Positions 55,384-64,000 of a stretch of 64,000 nt of DNA are shown in pieces. Under the pieces are notes generated by a model. The model saw only the letters and a list, made by a program, of their open reading frames with translations. It did no database searches and was not told where the DNA came from. This DNA is from Modestobacter lapidis (GTDB lineage: Bacteria; Actinomycetota; Actinomycetes; Mycobacteriales; Geodermatophilaceae), in assembly GCA_019779905.1 (NCBI GenBank), contig JABAKE010000019.1:1-64000 (forward strand). Reading direction: 5' to 3'. Numbering within the stretch: the stretch's first letter is position 1; every line of letters begins with the position of its first letter. Both the position numbers and the translations under genes were made by a program.

Positions 55384-56730
55384 ATGGGTCGCCTCTTCGG
55401 AACCGACGGTGTCCGCGGTCTGGCCAACGCCGACCTGACACCGGAGCTGGCACTGGCGGTGGCGCGCGCCGCCGCCGGTGTGCTCGCCGACCGCGACGGG
55501 ACCTCGCGTCCCGTCGCGGTCGTCGGGCGTGACCCACGGGCCAGCGGGGAGATGCTGGAGGCCGCGGTCGTCGCCGGCCTGACCAGTGCGGGCGCCGAGG
55601 TGCTGCGGGTGGGCGTGCTGCCCACCCCGGCCATCGCGCACCTCACCGGCCAGACCGGCGCCGACCTCGGCGTGATGCTGTCGGCCAGCCACAACCCGAT
55701 GCCCGACAACGGGATCAAGCTGTTCAGCCGCGGTGGCCACAAGCTGCCCGACGCGGTCGAGGCGGCCATCGAGCGGCAGATCACCGGCGGCGACAGCCGC
55801 ACCGACCACCGCCCCACCGGCGGGGGCATCGGCCGGGTCCGCGACCTGCCCGGGGCGGCCGACGACTACGTCGACCACGTGCTGTCCGCCCTGCGGCAGC
55901 CGTTGTCCGGACTGCGGGTGGTCGTCGACTGCGCCCACGGCTCGGCCGCCCGCGTCGCGCCCGAGGTGTACCGCCGGGCCGGCGCCCAGGTGCACGTCAT
56001 CGGCGGCGAGCCCGACGGCTGGAACATCAACGACGGCATCGGGTCGACGCACCTCGAGCCGCTGCAGGCCGCGGTCGCCCGGTTCGGCGCCGATATCGGC
56101 ATCGCCCACGACGGCGACGCCGATCGCTGCCTGGCCGTGAGCGCCGCCGGCGACGTCGTCGACGGCGACGCGATCCTGGCCATCTGCGCGCTCGCGCTGC
56201 ACGAGAGCGGCAACCTCACCGACGACACCGTCGTCGCCACGGTGATGAGCAACCTCGGCTTCCACCACACCATGCGCGCCGCCGGCATCGCCGTGCAGAC
56301 CACCGCCGTGGGTGACCGGTACGTGCTGGAGGCGTTGCACGCCGGCGGGCTGAGCCTGGGCGGCGAGCAGAGCGGCCACCTGGTCTTCCTCGACTGGGCC
56401 ACCACCGGCGACGGACTGCTCACCGGGCTCGCGCTGCTGTCCCGGATGAGCGCGACCGGGGCGTCGCTGGCCGAGCTGGCCTCCGTCGTCCGCCGGTTGC
56501 CGCAGACCCTGGTCAACGTGCCGGTCACCGACCGGCTGGCGGTCGCGGCGAGCGACGACGTCGCCGCCGCGGTGAACGCCGTCGAGGCCGAGCTGGGCGA
56601 TGCCGGCCGGGTGCTGCTGCGCCCGTCGGGCACCGAGCAGCTGGTCCGCGTGATGGTCGAGGCGCCCACCCAGGAGCAGGCCGACGCCACCGCCGGGCGG
56701 CTGGCCGGGGTCGTCGCCGCCGTCAGCTGA
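55384..56730 (+). CDS. glmM: Phosphoglucosamine mutase
   Basis: 448 aa. Converts glucosamine-6-P to glucosamine-1-P for UDP-GlcNAc. [12 protein letters not shown], phosphoserine Ser102 in SASHNP, metal loop DGDADR and RPSGTEQL are intact. ATG 55384, 22 nt after rpsI. Confidence 0.97.
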   Translation: MGRLFGTDGVRGLANADLTPELALAVARAAAGVLADRDGTSRPVAVVGRDPRASGEMLEAAVVAGLTSAGAEVLRVGVLPTPAIAHLTGQTGADLGVMLSASHNPMPDNGIKLFSRGGHKLPDAVEAAIERQITGGDSRTDHRPTGGGIGRVRDLPGAADDYVDHVLSALRQPLSGLRVVVDCAHGSAARVAPEVYRRAGAQVHVIGGEPDGWNINDGIGSTHLEPLQAAVARFGADIGIAHDGDADRCLAVSAAGDVVDGDAILAICALALHESGNLTDDTVVATVMSNLGFHHTMRAAGIAVQTTAVGDRYVLEALHAGGLSLGGEQSGHLVFLDWATTGDGLLTGLALLSRMSATGASLAELASVVRRLPQTLVNVPVTDRLAVAASDDVAAAVNAVEAELGDAGRVLLRPSGTEQLVRVMVEAPTQEQADATAGRLAGVVAAVS

Positions 56731-56819
56731 CGTCGGCACGGAGGGTCACCGCGCGAGCCTGGTCACCTGGACGGGTGATTCCGGCCGGATGGCCGCCCGG
56801 CGCCGGTACCCTCGGAACA

Positions 56820-58682
56820 ATGTGCGGCATCGTGGGGTACGTCGGCCCGCAGGACTCGTTGGACGTCGTCCTGGAAGGGCTGCGCCGGCTGGAGTACCGC
56901 GGCTATGACTCGGCAGGCGTCGCCGTGCTGGCCGGAGGCCGGCTGACGACGGCGAAGAAGGCGGGCAAGCTCGCCAACCTTGAGAAGGAGCTGGCCCAGG
57001 AGTCCCTGCCCGCCTCCACCATCGGGATCGGGCACACCCGCTGGGCCACGCACGGCGGTCCGACCGACCGCAACGCCCACCCGCACGTCTCCGCCGACGG
57101 CACCGTGGCGGTCGTCCACAACGGGATCATCGAGAACTTCGCCGCGCTGCGCGCCGAGTGCGAGGCGGCCGGCGTCGAGTTCTCCTCCGAGACCGACACC
57201 GAGGTCGTCGCCCACCTGCTGGCCGCCGAGTACCGCGAGCTGCCCGCCGGGCGGAGCCGGCTGGCCGCTGCCATGCGGGCGGTCAGCCGCCGGCTCGAGG
57301 GCGCGTTCACCCTGGTGGTCACGCACGCCGACGAGCCCGACCGGCTGGTCGCCTCCCGTCGCAACAGTCCGCTGGTGGTCGGCGTCGGCGACGGCGAGTA
57401 CTTCCTCGGCTCCGACGTCGCCGCGTTCATCGCGCACACCAAGGAGGCCCTCGAGCTGGGCCAGGACCAGGTCGTCGAGATCGACCGCACCGACGGCGTC
57501 ACGGTCACCGACTTCGCCGGCGCCGAGGTCGGCGCCACCCCGTACACCGTCGACTGGGATGCCGCGGCCGCCGAGAAGGGCGGCTACGACTGGTTCATGC
57601 TGAAGGAGATCGCCGAGCAGCCCAAGGCGGTTGCCGACACGCTGCTGGGCCGGCTCAGCGACAACGGCGAGCTGGTCCTCGACGAACTGCGGCTGGCCGA
57701 GCAGGACCTCCGCGACGTCGACAAGGTCTTCGTCGTCGCCTGCGGGACGGCGTACCACGCCGGGCTGATCGCCAAGTACGCGATCGAGCACTGGACCCGG
57801 ATCCCGGTCGAGGTCGAGCTGGCCAGCGAGTTCCGGTACCGCGACCCGGTGCTCGACCGCAGCACGCTGGTCGTGGTCGTCAGCCAGTCCGGCGAGACCA
57901 TGGACACCCTGATGGCGCTGCGGCACGCCAAGGAGCAGAAGGCCAAGGTCCTGGCCATCTGCAACGCTAACGGCTCGACGATCCCGCGCGAGTCCGACGC
58001 GGTCCTCTACACGCACGCCGGTCCCGAGGTCGCCGTCGCCTCGACCAAGGGCTTCCTCACCCAGGTGGTCGCCTGCTACCTGGTCGGGTTGTTCCTGGCC
58101 CAGGTCCGCGGGGTCAAGTACGCCGACGAGGTCGGCGCGATCGTCGACGACCTGCGCGCGCTGCCCGAGCAGGTGACCGCGGTCCTCGCCACCATGGAGC
58201 CGGTGCGCGAGCTCGCCCGGTCGCTGGCGACGGAGGACACGCTGCTGTTCCTCGGCCGGCACGTGGGCTACCCGGTCGCGCTGGAAGGTGCGCTCAAGCT
58301 CAAGGAGCTGGCGTACATCCACGCGGAGGGCTTCGCCGCCGGTGAGCTCAAGCACGGTTCGATCGCGCTGATCGACCAGGGCACCCCGGTCGTCGTCATC
58401 GTCCCCTCGCCGCTGAGCCGCGAGTCGGTGCACGGCAAGGTGGTCAGCAACATCCAGGAGGTCCGGGCCCGCGGCGCGCGGACGATCGTGATCGCCGAGG
58501 AGGGCGACGACGACGTCGTGCCCTACGCCGACCACCTCATCCGGGTGCCGCGCACCCCGACCCTGCTCGCCCCCGTCGTGACGACGGTGCCGCTGCAGGT
58601 GCTGGCCTGCGAGATCGCCGCCACCCGCGGCCTGGACGTCGACCAGCCGCGCAACCTGGCGAAGAGCGTCACCGTCGAGTGA
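56820..58682 (+). CDS. glmS: Glutamine-fructose-6-phosphate aminotransferase
   Basis: 620 aa from ATG 56820, which places the nucleophile Cys2 (MCGIVGYVG) correctly; the frame open to 56775 would bury it. Glutaminase domain 1-240; two SIS domains with SQSGETMDTL and STKGFLTQV. A -10-like TACCCT ends 7 nt before the ATG and no binding site is seen, so the mRNA may be leaderless. Feeds GlmM product synthesis. Confidence 0.97.
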   Translation: MCGIVGYVGPQDSLDVVLEGLRRLEYRGYDSAGVAVLAGGRLTTAKKAGKLANLEKELAQESLPASTIGIGHTRWATHGGPTDRNAHPHVSADGTVAVVHNGIIENFAALRAECEAAGVEFSSETDTEVVAHLLAAEYRELPAGRSRLAAAMRAVSRRLEGAFTLVVTHADEPDRLVASRRNSPLVVGVGDGEYFLGSDVAAFIAHTKEALELGQDQVVEIDRTDGVTVTDFAGAEVGATPYTVDWDAAAAEKGGYDWFMLKEIAEQPKAVADTLLGRLSDNGELVLDELRLAEQDLRDVDKVFVVACGTAYHAGLIAKYAIEHWTRIPVEVELASEFRYRDPVLDRSTLVVVVSQSGETMDTLMALRHAKEQKAKVLAICNANGSTIPRESDAVLYTHAGPEVAVASTKGFLTQVVACYLVGLFLAQVRGVKYADEVGAIVDDLRALPEQVTAVLATMEPVRELARSLATEDTLLFLGRHVGYPVALEGALKLKELAYIHAEGFAAGELKHGSIALIDQGTPVVVIVPSPLSRESVHGKVVSNIQEVRARGARTIVIAEEGDDDVVPYADHLIRVPRTPTLLAPVVTTVPLQVLACEIAATRGLDVDQPRNLAKSVTVE

Positions 58683-58848
58683 CGCCGCTGTGAGCATCGC
58701 AGCGAGCGCCAGCGAGCGAGGAGCGGAGCAGGGGCGGAACCGACGTGGGGGCACCGTCGAGTGACGCCGCTGTGAGCGAGCGCCAGCGAGCGCCAGCGAG
58801 CGAGGAGCGGAGCAGGGGCGGAACCGACGTGGGGGCACCGTCGAGTGA
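58671..58848 (+). repeat. Tandem element duplicating the glmS 3' end
   Basis: The last 12 bases of glmS (accgtcgagtga, 58671-58682) recur at 58753-58764 and 58837-58848. Between them lie two near-identical segments of 70 and 72 bp containing gccagcgagcgaggagcgg. The layout resembles an element with direct repeats of its target. Confidence 0.88.
58690..58764 (+). CDS. Micro-ORF (24 aa) in the glmS-acpS gap
   Basis: Part of a chain: the glmS stop overlaps GTG 58679 (4 codons, MTPL), whose stop overlaps GTG 58690. This 24-codon frame ends GGTVE, as glmS ends VTVE. Its stop overlaps GTG 58761, a second MTPL frame, whose stop overlaps GTG 58772. All junctions are GTGA. Likely a by-product of the duplicated element, but it extends the coupling pattern. 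Confidence 0.3.
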   Translation: MSIAASASERGAEQGRNRRGGTVE

Positions 58849-58910
58849 AGGACCCCTCTGCCCCCACCCGCTCGCAAGCTCGCGGCGGGGCCCTGCAGAG
58901 GGGCCGTTCC
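58849..58910 (+). repeat. Stop-abutting hairpin repeat, copy 12
   Basis: Starts directly after the third accgtcgagtga. Outer stem cccctctgc / gcagagggg (58853-58861, 58895-58903) is perfect; inner core cgctcgcaagctcgcgg. Confidence 0.85.
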
Positions 58911-58946
58911 AGTACGGCGACCATCGGGCGCTGACACACTGGCGGC

Positions 58947-59324
58947 GTGATCATCGGGGTCGGCATCGACGTGTGCCCGGTGGAGCGGTTCGCCGCGTCC
59001 CTCACCCGCACCCCGGGCCTGCGCGACCGGTTGTTCACGCGCGCCGAGCAGCACACCCCGGCCGGTGCGCCCCGCACCGGCGAGTCGTTGGCCGCCCGGT
59101 TCGCGGCCAAGGAGGCGCTGGCCAAGGCCCTCGGCGCGCCGGGGAACCTGCACTGGCACGACGCCGAGGTCATCGTGGGGGAACACGGCCGGCCGCTGCT
59201 CACCGTGCGTGGCACGGTCGCCCGCCGGGCCGCCCAGCTGGGGGTGACCGGCTGGCACGTGTCGTTGTCGCACGACGGGGGCATCGCCTCCGCTGTGGTC
59301 ATAGCCGAAGGTGCCCCCGCGTGA
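58947..59324 (+). CDS. acpS: Holo-[acyl-carrier-protein] synthase
   Basis: 125 aa. Transfers 4'-phosphopantetheine to [16 protein letters not shown] (metal Asp) and [12 protein letters not shown] are signatures. GTG 58947. Overlaps nnr by GTGA. Confidence 0.96.
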   Translation: MIIGVGIDVCPVERFAASLTRTPGLRDRLFTRAEQHTPAGAPRTGESLAARFAAKEALAKALGAPGNLHWHDAEVIVGEHGRPLLTVRGTVARRAAQLGVTGWHVSLSHDGGIASAVVIAEGAPA

Positions 59325-60790
59325 TCGGTCTCTACACAGCCGACCAGGTCCGGGGGGCCGAGCGCGCCGCGATGGCCGCGCTGCCCCCCGGAACGCTCAT
59401 GCAGCGGGCGGCCACCGGCCTGGCGGCCGTCTGTCTCCGGCTACTCGGCCGGGGGCACGGCGTCCGGGTGGTGCTGCTCGTCGGCTCCGGCGACAACGGT
59501 GGGGACGCCCTGCACGCCGGCGCGGTGCTGGCCGCCCGCGGGGCCGCGGTGCGTGCCGTCCTGCTCGATCCCGGCCGCGCGCACGCCGGCGGGCTGGCCG
59601 CGCTGCGTCGGGCCGGCGGCCGGGTGACCGGCCCCGGTGATCCGGGTCTGGACCGCGCCGACCTCGTGCTCGACGGCATCGTGGGCATCGGCGGGCGGGG
59701 TGGCCTGCGCGAGACCGCCGCGCGGCTGGTGCGCCAGGCCACCGAGGGCCCCGGCCTGCTCGTCGCCGTGGACCTGCCCAGCGGCGTCGCCGCCGACACC
59801 GGCGCCGTGCCCGGTGCCGCCTTCCCCGCCCAGCACACCGTCACGTTCGGCGCGGTGAAGACCGGGCTGGTGGTCGGCCCCGGGCGGGGCGCGGCCGGAA
59901 CGGTGCACCTGGTCGACATCGGCCTGGCCGGGCATCTTCCCCGGCCGGACGCGGGGCAGCTCGCCGACGCCGACGTCGTCGCGCACCTCGGGCCGCCGAG
60001 CGCCGACGACGACAAGTACTCCCGGGGCGTGGTCGGCGTGGTGGCCGGGTCGGCGACCTACCCGGGCGCCGGCGTGCTCTGCACCGGTGCCGCGCTGCGC
60101 ACCCGGCCGGGACTGGTCCGGTACGCGGGCACCGCCGCCGAGGGCGTGCGGGCGGCCTGGCCCGAGGCGATCGTCACCGCCGGCCGGCCCGCCGACGCCG
60201 GCCGGGTGCAGGCCTGGGTGGTGGGCCCGGGCATGGGCACCGACGACGACGCCCGCAGCGCGCTCGCCGAGGTGCTGGCCACCGACCTGCCGGTGGTCGT
60301 GGACGCCGACGCCCTCACCATGGTGTCCCGCGAGCCGGGGCTGGTCGGCGGCCGCGCCGCGCCGACGGTGCTGACCCCGCACGACCGCGAGTTCGCCCGC
60401 CTGTTCGGTGACGTGGGCGACGACCGGGTCGGTGCCGCCCGCCGGGGAGCGGCCCAGCTCGGTTGCACGGTCCTGCTCAAGGGTGCCGCCACCGTGGTCG
60501 CCGACGCCTCGGGGCAGGTCCACGTCAACGCCACCGGCACCCCGTGGCTGGCCACCGCTGGCACCGGCGACGTGCTGGCCGGCATCCTCGGCGCGCTGCT
60601 GGCCACCGGCCTGGGCGCGCCGGAGTCGGCCGCCGTCGCCGCGCACGTGCACGGCCGCGCGGGGCAGCTCGCCGCCGAGGCCGGTCCGCTGATCGCGGGC
60701 GACCTGGTTCGCCGGCTCCCCGCGACGCTGGCCCGGCTGCGGGGCGCCGGGACGGCGGGCGACGCCGCGCCTGGGACAGTGGGGACGTGA
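59321..60790 (+). CDS. nnr: Bifunctional NAD(P)HX epimerase / dehydratase
   Basis: 489 aa. The N-terminal epimerase (1-205) has [10 protein letters not shown] and [12 protein letters not shown]. The C-terminal ADP/ATP-dependent dehydratase (about 225-480) has [18 protein letters not shown] and [12 protein letters not shown]. Repairs hydrated NAD(P)H. GTGA overlaps with acpS and alr. Confidence 0.96.
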   Translation: MIGLYTADQVRGAERAAMAALPPGTLMQRAATGLAAVCLRLLGRGHGVRVVLLVGSGDNGGDALHAGAVLAARGAAVRAVLLDPGRAHAGGLAALRRAGGRVTGPGDPGLDRADLVLDGIVGIGGRGGLRETAARLVRQATEGPGLLVAVDLPSGVAADTGAVPGAAFPAQHTVTFGAVKTGLVVGPGRGAAGTVHLVDIGLAGHLPRPDAGQLADADVVAHLGPPSADDDKYSRGVVGVVAGSATYPGAGVLCTGAALRTRPGLVRYAGTAAEGVRAAWPEAIVTAGRPADAGRVQAWVVGPGMGTDDDARSALAEVLATDLPVVVDADALTMVSREPGLVGGRAAPTVLTPHDREFARLFGDVGDDRVGAARRGAAQLGCTVLLKGAATVVADASGQVHVNATGTPWLATAGTGDVLAGILGALLATGLGAPESAAVAAHVHGRAGQLAAEAGPLIAGDLVRRLPATLARLRGAGTAGDAAPGTVGT

Positions 60791-61953
60791 CGCTGGTGGA
60801 GCAGGCCCCGCAGGACCGGGCCGTCGGGAACAGGGCCGAGGTGGTGGTCGACCTCGACGCCATCGCGGCCAACACCGCCGCCCTGCGCGAGCGGGTGGAC
60901 CGGCCGCTGATGGCGGTGGTCAAGGCCGACGGCTACGGGCACGGCCTGCTCCCCGCCGCCCGGGCGGTGCTGGCCGGCGGCGCGGACGCGCTCGGCGTCG
61001 CGGTGCTGGAGGAGGCCCTCGCGCTACGCGCCGCGGGCATCACCGCACCCGTGCTGGCCTGGCTGAACGGGCCGGGGGAGGACCACGCCGCCGCGCTGCG
61101 GGCCGACGTCGAGGTCTCGGTCAACGCGGCCTGGGGCCTGGCCGAGGTGGTGGCGGCGGCCCGTGCCACCGGCCGCACCGCCCGGGTGCACCTCACCATC
61201 GACACCGGGCTGGGCCGCGAGGGCGCCACCCCCGACGAGTGGCCGCAGCTGGTCGCCGCGGCGGCGCGGGCCCAGGCCGACGGGGAGGTCGCCGTGGTGG
61301 GGCTGTGGAGCCACCTGGCCTACGCCGACGCCCCGAGGCACCCCACCATCGGGGCGCAGGTGCGGGTCTTCGAGGAGGCGGTGGCGGTCGCCCGGGCAGC
61401 CGGGCTCACCGGCGCCCGCCGGCACCTGGCGAACTCGGCCGCCACGATCGCGCTCCCCGGCACCTGGTTCGACATGGTGCGCCCCGGCGTCGCCCTCTAC
61501 GGGCTCGATCCGCTCGGCGGCAACCCCGCGCAGTACGGGCTGCGGCCGGCGATGACCGTGCAGGCCCGGGTGGTGCTGACCAAGCGGGTGCCGGCCGGCG
61601 CCGGGGTCTCCTACGGCCACACCTACTCACCGGCGCAGGCGACCACCCTCGCGCTGGTCCCGGTCGGCTACGCCGACGGCGTCCCCCGCGCGGCGGGCAA
61701 CCGCGCGCGCGTGCTCGCGGGCGGCGCCCAGCGCCGGATCGCCGGGCGGGTGTGCATGGACCAGTTCGTGCTCGATGTCGGTGACGACCCGGTGGCCGTG
61801 GGCGACCCGGTGGTGCTGTGGGGGCCGGGCACCGGCGGGGAGCCCACCGCGCAGCAGTGGGCCGACGCCGTCGAGACCATCCACTACGAACTGGTCACCC
61901 GGGTCGGTGGCCGGTTCCGCCGCCGGTACGTCGGCACGGCGGGGGTGCGGTGA
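60787..61953 (+). CDS. alr: Alanine racemase
   Basis: 388 aa. Makes D-alanine for peptidoglycan. PLP lysine Lys46 in VVKADGYGHG; catalytic Tyr in AGVSYGHTY; CMDQFVLDV near the end. GTG 60787 overlaps nnr; the stop overlaps the next gene (TGATG). Confidence 0.97.
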   Translation: MTLVEQAPQDRAVGNRAEVVVDLDAIAANTAALRERVDRPLMAVVKADGYGHGLLPAARAVLAGGADALGVAVLEEALALRAAGITAPVLAWLNGPGEDHAAALRADVEVSVNAAWGLAEVVAAARATGRTARVHLTIDTGLGREGATPDEWPQLVAAAARAQADGEVAVVGLWSHLAYADAPRHPTIGAQVRVFEEAVAVARAAGLTGARRHLANSAATIALPGTWFDMVRPGVALYGLDPLGGNPAQYGLRPAMTVQARVVLTKRVPAGAGVSYGHTYSPAQATTLALVPVGYADGVPRAAGNRARVLAGGAQRRIAGRVCMDQFVLDVGDDPVAVGDPVVLWGPGTGGEPTAQQWADAVETIHYELVTRVGGRFRRRYVGTAGVR

Positions 61954-63146
61954 TGGCAGCCGGACATCCGCACGAGCACCACCTGGGCCGCACCGCCGGT
62001 CTGATCGGCGCGGCCGTCGGGCTGGCGGCCGCCGGCACCGCGGTGGGCGTCGCGGTCACCCGGACGGCGACGTCCCGGGTGCGGGCCGGCCAGCTCGCCG
62101 GCCAGGCCGGGAACGGCGGCCGCGCGGTCGCCGACCTGCCGGCGCGGGAGCAGCGCGAGCAGGACCCGCTCGGCGCCGCCCGCCGCCCGGCCGACCGCAC
62201 GGCCCTGGTCCAGACCGACGACGGGGTGCTCCTCGCCGTCGAGGAGATCGGCCCGCTCGACGCTCCGCTGACCGTCGTCTTCGTGCACGGGTACGCCCTG
62301 TCGATGGCATCGTGGACCTTCCAGCGCCGCGAGCTGGCCACCGAGCTGGCCACCGCCAACGGGCACCGCCCCACCGCCCGGCTGGTGTTCTACGACCAGC
62401 GCGGGCACGGCTCCTCCGGCCGGGGCGCCGCCGATTCCGCGACGATCGACCAGCTGGCCACGGACCTGGAGACGGTGCTCACCGCGCGGGTGCCGCGCGG
62501 GCCGGTGGTGCTGGTCGGCCACTCGATGGGCGGCATGACCATCCTGACGCTGGCCCAGCACCGGCCGGACCTCTTCGGCAGCCGGGTGGCCGGGGTGGCC
62601 CTGGCCTCTACCTCCAGCGGCAACCTGGCCGACCTCGACTTCGGCCTGCCCCAGCTGCTCACCCGGGTGCGCGCGGCCGTGCTGCCGGTGGCCGCGTTCG
62701 TGATGCGCCGGCGGCCCGGGTTCGCCGAGCACGCCCGCCGGCTGGCCAAGGACGTCGTCTCCGCGGCGACCTGGTCGCTGTCGTTCGCCTCGGCCGACGT
62801 GGACCCGGCACTCGGTCGCTACGTCGACGCGATGATCGCCGGCACCCCGGTCGACGTGATCGCCGAGTTCTACCCGGCGATTGCCGGCCTGGATGCCGGC
62901 GGGGCGATCGAGCCGCTGCGCCGCGTCCCGACGCTGGTGCTCACCGGCGACGCGGACAAGCTGATCCCGCAGGCGCACAGCGAGCGGATCGTCGAGGAGC
63001 TCGGGCGCACGGGCAGCGACTCGACCGAGTTCGTCGTCGTCCCCGGTGCCGGCCACCTCGTGCTGCTGGAGAAGCCGGCCGAGGTGACGGCTGCGCTCTC
63101 GGCGCTGCTGCGGCGGGTGGCGGCCGAGCAGCCCGCCCGCCGCTGA
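61953..63146 (+). CDS. Alpha/beta hydrolase with N-terminal membrane segment
   Basis: 397 aa. A hydrophobic segment at about 12-32 (LIGAAVGLAAAGTAVGVAV) may anchor or export it. Nucleophile Ser in VGHSMGGMT, acid Asp in LTGDADKLIP, His in GAGHLVLLE complete a triad. Lies between alr and the tsaE region, a common actinobacterial position; substrate unknown. Confidence 0.9.
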   Translation: MAAGHPHEHHLGRTAGLIGAAVGLAAAGTAVGVAVTRTATSRVRAGQLAGQAGNGGRAVADLPAREQREQDPLGAARRPADRTALVQTDDGVLLAVEEIGPLDAPLTVVFVHGYALSMASWTFQRRELATELATANGHRPTARLVFYDQRGHGSSGRGAADSATIDQLATDLETVLTARVPRGPVVLVGHSMGGMTILTLAQHRPDLFGSRVAGVALASTSSGNLADLDFGLPQLLTRVRAAVLPVAAFVMRRRPGFAEHARRLAKDVVSAATWSLSFASADVDPALGRYVDAMIAGTPVDVIAEFYPAIAGLDAGGAIEPLRRVPTLVLTGDADKLIPQAHSERIVEELGRTGSDSTEFVVVPGAGHLVLLEKPAEVTAALSALLRRVAAEQPARR

Positions 63147-63772
63147 TGCCCGACCTCCGCCCGCCTCGCTCGGGCGCGCCGGCCGAGGAGGTGGCCCGCA
63201 CCGCCGCGGCGGCTCCGGACTGGGCGTCGTTGGCAGCCGTGGCCGGTGGTTGCCTCGCCTGCCCCGAGCTCGCGGCCACCCGGCAGCACGTGGTGGTCGG
63301 TGACGTGCCGGTGTCGGGCCGGCCGCTGGTCGCCCTGGTCGGCGAGGCGCCGGGCGCCACCGAGGACGAGACCGGCCGGCCCTTCGTCGGGCGATCGGGC
63401 GCCCTGCTGGACCAGCTGCTGGCCGCGGCCGGCCTGGACCGCGCCGAGACGGCAGTGCTCAACGTGGTCAAGTGCCGCCCGCCCGGCAACCGGACGCCGA
63501 AGGCCCCAGAGGTCGCCCGCTGCAGCGGCTGGCTGCACCGCCAGCTCGACCTGCTCGACCCCCCGGCGGTCGTGGCGCTGGGGCTCTCGGCGGCGAAGTG
63601 GTTCCTCGGACCCCGGACGGTCCTCGGGCAGGTGCGCGGCCGGCCGCACGACGTGGGCGGGCGGGCGCTCTGGGTCACCTACCATCCGTCGGCCGCGATC
63701 CGTTTCGGGCCGAACGGCGCCCCGCGGGCAGCGCTGGCCGAGGACCTCGCGGCCGTGGTGGGCAGCCTGTGA
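63146..63772 (+). CDS. Uracil-DNA glycosylase, Fe-S type (family 4/5-like)
   Basis: 208 aa. VALVGEAPGATEDETGRPFVG is the uracil-pocket motif; Cys residues in GCLACPEL, VKCRPPGN and VARCSGW can hold a 4Fe-4S cluster; TYHPSAAIR is the late motif. Removes uracil from DNA. ATG 63146 overlaps the hydrolase stop (TGATG). Confidence 0.88.
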   Translation: MPDLRPPRSGAPAEEVARTAAAAPDWASLAAVAGGCLACPELAATRQHVVVGDVPVSGRPLVALVGEAPGATEDETGRPFVGRSGALLDQLLAAAGLDRAETAVLNVVKCRPPGNRTPKAPEVARCSGWLHRQLDLLDPPAVVALGLSAAKWFLGPRTVLGQVRGRPHDVGGRALWVTYHPSAAIRFGPNGAPRAALAEDLAAVVGSL

Positions 63773-64000
63773 ACCGCGACCACCTGCTGGCCACCGTCGC
63801 CGACACCCAGGCGTTCGGCCGGGCGCTGGCGCAGCTGCTCCAGGCCGGTGACCTCGTCGTCCTCGCCGGCCCGCTGGGCGCGGGGAAGACCGCGCTGACC
63901 CAGGGGATCGGGGCGGGCCTCGGCGTGCCCGGCCCGGTCACCTCGCCGACCTTCGTGCTGGCCCGGGTGCACCGCGGCGGCCGGGTGCCCCTGGTGCACG
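63769..64000 (+). CDS. tsaE: tRNA t6A biosynthesis ATPase TsaE, 3' end missing
   Basis: GTG 63769 overlaps the UDG stop (GTGA). 77 residues are visible up to the window edge: Walker A GPLGAGKTALTQG at about 34-46 and VTSPTFVLARVH are TsaE motifs. Partner of TsaB/TsaD in t6A37 synthesis. Confidence 0.9.
   Translation, partial: MNRDHLLATVADTQAFGRALAQLLQAGDLVVLAGPLGAGKTALTQGIGAGLGVPGPVTSPTFVLARVHRGGRVPLVH

Overview
This 64 kb window is chromosomal DNA from a very GC-rich actinobacterium. I infer a member of, or near, the Geodermatophilaceae (Blastococcus / Geodermatophilus / Modestobacter type). The inference rests on base composition, many GTG starts, an F420-type luciferase-like oxidoreductase, hadA-hadB next to rpmG and secE-nusG, zinc-type S14, a short-lid adenylate kinase and general protein similarity. 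I ran no database search.

Layout. 1-8.4 kb: htpX, yajQ, tRNA-Tyr, an orphan TadG-like gene, a Trp-rich leader peptide with an attenuator-like hairpin in front of a membrane GGDEF/EAL protein, tRNA-Thr, tRNA-Met, rpmG-hadA-hadB and a class I aminotransferase. 8.5-21.3 kb: tRNA-Trp-secE-nusG-rplK-rplA, rplJ-rplL and rpoB-rpoC. 21.4-24.0 kb: an opposite-strand block with an LLM-class oxidoreductase, a trypsin-like protease and a small protein resembling that protease's N-terminal domain. 24.2-46.8 kb: str (rpsL-rpsG-fusA-tuf), S10, spc and alpha operons from rpsJ to rplQ, including secY-adk-map-infA-rpmJ and rpoA. 46.8-54.3 kb: truA, then a molybdenum-cofactor block (mobA, fdhD, mog, moaC, moeA) with a PfkB-type kinase and a beta-carbonic anhydrase. 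54.4-64 kb: rplM-rpsI-glmM-glmS-acpS-nnr-alr-hydrolase-UDG-tsaE (cut by the window end).

The genes form the core translation, transcription and secretion apparatus plus cell-wall precursor enzymes (glmM, glmS, alr). The unusual content lies between the genes. (1) Several operon gaps are filled by micro-ORFs whose start overlaps the upstream stop and whose stop overlaps the downstream start, usually as GTGA, ATGA or TGATG. The clearest case is four tandem 77-bp repeats between moaC and mog, each a 26-codon ORF coupled to the next. Related 26-codon ORFs precede nusG and rpsI. (2) At least eleven copies of a hairpin repeat, mostly directly after stop codons, have an outer stem that covaries between copies; one copy sits inside another. 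(3) A 29-aa leader with four Trp codons in a tandem RNWRWG repeat is followed by mutually exclusive antiterminator and terminator pairings, upstream of a c-di-GMP enzyme rather than a trp gene. (4) truA has no ATG, GTG or TTG start ahead of its conserved N-terminus.

No CRISPR array, transposase, integrase or phage gene was seen.
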